DNA of 9,857 nt. Source: Gammaproteobacteria bacterium (GTDB taxonomy: Bacteria > Pseudomonadota > Gammaproteobacteria > HK1). Below are positions 7,058-9,857 of the stretch, piece after piece. The stretch spans positions 1 to 9,857 of the forward strand of contig JAGRHX010000221.1 of the NCBI GenBank assembly GCA_020444775.1, given 5' to 3'. The notes under the pieces are model-generated. The model ran no database searches and had not been told where the DNA came from. It worked only from the letters and a program-made list of their open reading frames with translations. Position 1 is the stretch's first letter, and each line of letters starts with the position of its first letter. The position numbers and the translations under genes are program-made.

Positions 7058-8140
7058 ATGAGCGATACCCGAGTGATTCCCAGCGCCACGCTGCTGGCGC
7101 AGACCAAAGCCATCCTGCACGCGTGGGGGCTGGTACCCGAGCACGTCGACATCGTCGCCGAGCGCATGCACGAGTCGGATCTGCGTGGCATCGACTCACA
7201 TGGTGTCGGCATGTTCCCGGCCTATGACGACCTGCGCAAACGCGGGGCGCTGAAGATCGACCCCGATATCAGGGTGGTGCGGGACGAAGGTGCGACCGCG
7301 CTCATCGATGCCGACCATGGCATGGGTCATGTGCCGGCGACGCAGGCCATGAACCTGGCCATCGAGAAGGCCCGCGTATTCGGGGTCGGCGTGGTGAGCG
7401 TCGCGCATTCCAATCACTACGGCGCCGCCGGCGTGTACTCGACGATGGCCGCGGAGCAGGGGCTGATCGGCATCAGCACCACCGGCACTACCCAGCGCTC
7501 GGTGGTACCGACCTTCGGCCGCGAGCCGCGCTACAGCACCAATCCGATCGCCTTCGCGGCGCCTGCCGGTGTGCACCCGCCCTTCTCCCTGGACATGGCC
7601 ACCAGCACGGTAGCGGTGGGCAAGATCAACATCGCCCGTCGCGCGGCCAAGCCGCTACCAACCGGTTGGGCGGTGGATGCCGAGGGCAATCCCGAGCACG
7701 ACGCGCAAGCCGCGTTCGAGTCCAAGCCGAAGCGACTCACGCCATTGGGCGGCACACGCGAGCTCGGGTCCCACAAGGGCTATGGGCTGGCGATGATGGT
7801 GGAGATCCTGTCCAGCGTGCTCTCCAGCTCCTATGTCGGTGGTCACGACCCACACACCTGGCAACCGGGCACGTTCATCAACGTCGGGCACTTCATGCTG
7901 GCACTGGACCCGGTGCGATTCGGTCTGCAAGGTGAGTTCCAGTCCGGGATGGACCGGCTGATCGACATGCTCCACCAGACCCCGCAGGCCGACCCCGCGC
8001 AACCCGTGCTGGTGGCAGGCGACCCGGAGCACGCGGAGCGGGCCAGACGGCTCGAGCACGGCGTCCCGATGGTACCGAAGCTGATCGACGAGGTGTGCGA
8101 GGTGGCACGGGCCTGCAACGCGCCCATCTTGCTGAAATGA
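7058..8140 (+). CDS. Malate/L-lactate dehydrogenase 2-family oxidoreductase (Ldh_2)
   Basis: The product has 360 residues, the usual length for this NAD(P)-dependent family, whose fold is not the Rossmann fold. Family marks are LRGIDSHGVGMFP (residues 42-54, with the conserved His48), the segment SVAHSNHYGAAG (114-125), TNPIAFAAP (161-169) with FSLDMATSTVA (176-186), and GSHKGYGLAMMVEIL (237-251). Members act on different 2-oxo/2-hydroxy acids or cyclic imines: malate, sulfolactate, ureidoglycolate, 2,3-diketogulonate and piperideine-2-carboxylate. The sequence alone does not tell me the substrate. The ATG at 7058 is preceded by a modest purine-rich GAGAG with suitable spacing. No partner gene follows: the next gene is convergent, with two hairpins between. 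A link to the neighbouring hydroxyisobutyrate dehydrogenase is possible but not supported. Confidence 0.92.
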   Translation: MSDTRVIPSATLLAQTKAILHAWGLVPEHVDIVAERMHESDLRGIDSHGVGMFPAYDDLRKRGALKIDPDIRVVRDEGATALIDADHGMGHVPATQAMNLAIEKARVFGVGVVSVAHSNHYGAAGVYSTMAAEQGLIGISTTGTTQRSVVPTFGREPRYSTNPIAFAAPAGVHPPFSLDMATSTVAVGKINIARRAAKPLPTGWAVDAEGNPEHDAQAAFESKPKRLTPLGGTRELGSHKGYGLAMMVEILSSVLSSSYVGGHDPHTWQPGTFINVGHFMLALDPVRFGLQGEFQSGMDRLIDMLHQTPQADPAQPVLVAGDPEHAERARRLEHGVPMVPKLIDEVCEVARACNAPILLK

Positions 8141-8164
8141 CGACCTCAACGGGCCGCTGAGCGA

Positions 8165-8198
8165 CCCGGCCAGCCACAGCGCGCGGATGCTGGCCGGG
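8165..8198. terminator. Hairpin after the Ldh-family gene, probable bidirectional terminator
   Basis: CCCGGCCAGC (8165-8174) and GCTGGCCGGG (8189-8198) form a perfect 10-bp GC-rich stem with a 14-nt loop, 25 bp past the dehydrogenase stop. There is no T-tract on either side, so efficient factor-independent termination is uncertain. Its position between convergent genes favours a terminator or transcript-end stabiliser. Confidence 0.6.
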
Positions 8199-8223
8199 CG
8201 CCCCCCGCGAGCCCATTGTCCGG

Positions 8224-8255
8224 CCGCCTCGACGGCCGTGCGGTCGTCGAGGCGG
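8224..8255. terminator. Long hairpin directly after the hydroxyisobutyrate dehydrogenase stop
   Basis: CCGCCTCGAC (8224-8233) pairs with GTCGAGGCGG (8246-8255). Pairing can continue inward through GGCC/GGTC with one G-U to give a 14-bp stem and a GTGC tetraloop. It begins two bases past the minus-strand stop codon (8258-8260). It lacks a T-run. It is a likely transcript end for the minus-strand gene, and perhaps for both convergent genes. Confidence 0.65.
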
Positions 8256-8257
8256 AC

Positions 8258-9148
8258 TCAGCCCCGCTCGGCGATCATGCGGATGATCGAGGAGCAGTCC
8301 AGCTCACCGGCACCGGTCTGCAGATACATGTCGTACAGATTGGAAGCCGTCGCGCCGAGAGGCGTTGGCGTTCTGGTCATGTTCGAGGCCGCCTGCGCAA
8401 GACGCAGGTCCTTCGCCATCAGACTGGTCTTGAAGCCCGGCTTGTAGTCGTTGCTGGATGGCGCCGAGGGCACGGTACCGGCCGCCGGGCACATGTTGTT
8501 GACCACCCAGCTGCCACCGGACGAGGTCGAGATCACGTCGAAGAAGGCCTGCTTGTCCAGACCCAGGCGCTCGGCCAGCGTGAAGGCTTCGGACGCCGCG
8601 ATCATGACGATGCCGGTCACCATGTTGTTGCAGATCTTGGCCGCCTGACCGTTGCCGGCCTCGCCACAGTGGACGATGCGCTTGCCCATCGCTTCGAGGA
8701 TCGGCCTGGCGCGCTCGAAGCCCTCGGCCGAGCCCCCGACCATGAAGGTCAGGCTGGCGGCCTCCGCGCCGGTGGTGCCGCCGGACACCGGTGCATCGAG
8801 CATGTCGAAGCCTCGGGCACGCGCCTCGGCGGCCACCTCGCGCGCCGTGGCCACGTCGATGGTGGAGCTGTCGATGACCTGCGTGCCCGCATCCAGTGAA
8901 GCGATGATGCCCCCCTGACCGATGTAGGCGTCCTGCACGTGGCGCCCCTCGGGCAGCATGCTGATGACGAATTCCTGACCCTTGACCGCTTCGGCCAGGG
9001 TGCCCGCGACAACCGCGCCGGCCTCGGCCAACGGCTTGCAGGCATCGGTCACCAGGTCGAACACCGTCACCTGATGGCCGGCCGCGAGCAGATTGAGCGC
9101 CATCGGACGCCCCATGTTGCCGATACCCACGAAGCCGATTCGGCTCAT
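8258..9148 (-). CDS. mmsB: 3-hydroxyisobutyrate dehydrogenase-like beta-hydroxyacid dehydrogenase
   Basis: The product has 296 residues, the family length. The N-terminal Rossmann motif is GFVGIGNMG (residues 5-13), with VFDL ending the second strand; its Asp31 fits NAD rather than NADP. The substrate-binding signature DAPVSGGTTGAEAASLTF spans 118-135, the catalytic Lys171 lies in GNGQAAKICNNM, and the C-terminal helical domain contains GFKTSLMAKDLRLA. The best fit is 3-hydroxyisobutyrate dehydrogenase of valine catabolism, oxidising 3-hydroxyisobutyrate to methylmalonate semialdehyde. Related members use tartronate semialdehyde, 2-hydroxy-3-oxopropionate or glyoxylate, and I cannot exclude those. 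The window shows no other valine-degradation gene, which weakens the specific name. The start at 9148 is supported by GGAGG eight bases upstream. Its 5' neighbour on the same strand is the gamma-glutamyltransferase gene, with a repeat array between. Confidence 0.88.
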   Translation of the reverse strand: MSRIGFVGIGNMGRPMALNLLAAGHQVTVFDLVTDACKPLAEAGAVVAGTLAEAVKGQEFVISMLPEGRHVQDAYIGQGGIIASLDAGTQVIDSSTIDVATAREVAAEARARGFDMLDAPVSGGTTGAEAASLTFMVGGSAEGFERARPILEAMGKRIVHCGEAGNGQAAKICNNMVTGIVMIAASEAFTLAERLGLDKQAFFDVISTSSGGSWVVNNMCPAAGTVPSAPSSNDYKPGFKTSLMAKDLRLAQAASNMTRTPTPLGATASNLYDMYLQTGAGELDCSSIIRMIAERG

Positions 9149-9156
9149 CCGTACAT

Positions 9157-9161
9157 CCTCC
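9157..9161 (-). promoter_or_regulatory. Strong Shine-Dalgarno of the mmsB-like gene
   Basis: GGAGG on the minus strand lies eight bases before the ATG at 9148. It is the best ribosome-binding site in the window and fixes the start of this gene. Confidence 0.8.
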
Positions 9162-9209
9162 GAGCAATTCAGTGCAAGGTTTCAAACAGCCTGGGCTTTC
9201 CCCATCGGC

Positions 9210-9366
9210 TCAATAGCCAAGCCGCCGTCGGCTCAATAGCCAAGGGCCGCGCCGTCGGTTCAATAGCCAAGGGCCGCGCCGTCGGATCAATAGCCAAGGG
9301 CCGCGCCGTCGGATCAATAGCCAAGGGCCGCGCCGTCGGATCAATAGCCAAGGGCCGCGCCGTCGG
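9210..9366 (-). repeat. 27-bp tandem array derived from the 3' end of the gamma-glutamyltransferase gene
   Basis: Six copies of a unit containing TCAATAGCCAAGG (plus strand) begin at 9210, 9233, 9260, 9287, 9314 and 9341. Spacing is exactly 27 bp, except that the first-listed copy is 23 bp. The copy at 9341 is the real gene end: on the minus strand it encodes DGAALGY followed by TGA. The other five lie past the stop codon and repeat those codons and the stop in the same frame (the 23-bp copy excepted). The base after each stop changes along the array: TCC after the three copies nearest the gene, then ACC, then GCC twice. The copy farthest from the gene is therefore the most diverged. The array fills most of the 192-bp gap before the mmsB-like gene. 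Confidence 0.93.
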
Positions 9367-9857
9367 CGCGAGGCTCGCTACCAGCGGCGTATGCGCCGTT
9401 GTCCAGACGCAGGATCATCTGGCCGCGACCGAAGGCCAACGAGTCGCTGTCCGCCACGACCTGGTGACCGAGGCCGGAGAGCGCCTCGGCCAGCACCGGG
9501 TCCAGTCCGGGCTCGACGTGCACCTCGACCCCACGCTCCCAGCGCCAGCGTGGTCGATCGAGCACGGCCTGCGGACCGAGCCCGTGATCGACCAGCGCGC
9601 GTACCACCTGCAGATGCCCCTGCGGCTGCATCTCGCCGCCCATCACGCCGAACGGTCCGATCGGCTGGCCGTTGCGGGTCAAAAAGCCGGGGATGATGGT
9701 ATGCCGCGGTCGCTTGCCGCCAGCCGCCTCGTTCGGGTGTCCCGCCTCGAGGGAGAATCCAGCCGCGCGATCCTGCAGCGAGATGCCCATGCTGGGGACC
9801 ACCACGCCGCTACCGAAGCCCTTGTAGTTGGACTGGATGAAGCTGACCATCATGCCG
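9341..9857 (-). CDS. ggt: Gamma-glutamyltransferase, C-terminal part, cut by the window edge
   Basis: The last 171 residues are present; the gene continues past the right edge. Family hallmarks of the small subunit are GMMVSFIQSNYKGFGSGVV, PSMGISLQDRAAGF, GGKRPRHTIIPGF, the strongly conserved GPFGVMGGEMQPQGHLQVV, QAVLDRPRWRW, and the terminus AGSEPRADGAALGY, close to the usual end of these proteins. The family transfers or hydrolyses the gamma-glutamyl group of glutathione and related compounds. It matures by self-cleavage at a Thr that lies upstream of this window and is usually exported to the periplasm. The signal peptide and active-site Thr cannot be checked here, so a related gamma-glutamyltransferase-fold acylase is not excluded. 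The final codons and stop are themselves the first unit of the tandem array at 9210-9366, suggesting the array arose by duplicating this gene end. Confidence 0.92.
   Translation of the reverse strand, partial: GMMVSFIQSNYKGFGSGVVVPSMGISLQDRAAGFSLEAGHPNEAAGGKRPRHTIIPGFLTRNGQPIGPFGVMGGEMQPQGHLQVVRALVDHGLGPQAVLDRPRWRWERGVEVHVEPGLDPVLAEALSGLGHQVVADSDSLAFGRGQMILRLDNGAYAAGSEPRADGAALGY

Noticed and set aside
9210..9366. CRISPR or attachment-site interpretation of the 27-bp array
   Set aside because: Units are contiguous with no unique spacers, and one copy is the coding end of ggt. No integrase or mobile gene is nearby.

Overview
The window is high-GC (clearly above 60% by eye), densely coded bacterial DNA. 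A ZapE-type cell-division ATPase, a moxR–DUF58–tgpA cluster in the order known from pseudomonads, and a NudL-type CoA pyrophosphatase together suggest a gammaproteobacterial chromosome. That assignment is inferred from gene content, and the genus cannot be named. I see no phage, IS, CRISPR, tRNA or rRNA sequence.

Layout, left to right. Positions 1-513 (minus) hold the first 171 codons of zapE, whose 3' end lies outside the window. Positions 514-1039 are non-coding. They contain a decaying 12-bp tandem array, an intrinsic terminator for the operon to the right, and a hairpin-rich trailer. Positions 1040-5872 (minus) form a three-gene operon with overlapping ends, read moxR (4907-5872), then DUF58 (3268-4920), then tgpA-like transglutaminase (1040-3271). 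It probably ends at the terminator at 824-851. Positions 5873-6276 form a divergent intergenic region with short direct repeats. On the plus strand follow a Nudix CoA pyrophosphatase (6277-6909) and a malate/L-lactate dehydrogenase 2-family oxidoreductase (7058-8140). On the minus strand at the right lie a 3-hydroxyisobutyrate dehydrogenase-like gene (8258-9148) and the C-terminal third of a gamma-glutamyltransferase (9341 to the window edge). The convergent junction at 8141-8257 carries two long perfect or near-perfect hairpins.

The operon is the main functional unit. An AAA+ MoxR ATPase, a membrane-anchored DUF58 protein and a polytopic membrane transglutaminase are expected to act together at the cell envelope, but the target of such modules is not established. 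The right-hand genes look like independent metabolic genes: CoA/nucleotide housekeeping, 2-hydroxyacid or imine oxidoreduction, branched-chain hydroxyacid oxidation, and gamma-glutamyl transfer.

The most unusual feature is at 9210-9366. The last seven codons and stop of the gamma-glutamyltransferase gene have been copied into a 27-bp tandem array just downstream, and every copy carries its own stop codon. I found no convincing wholly new gene system. The other points of interest are small: the 12-bp array with phased GATC sites upstream of zapE, the structured trailer of tgpA, and a DUF58 protein that lacks an obvious metal-binding motif.
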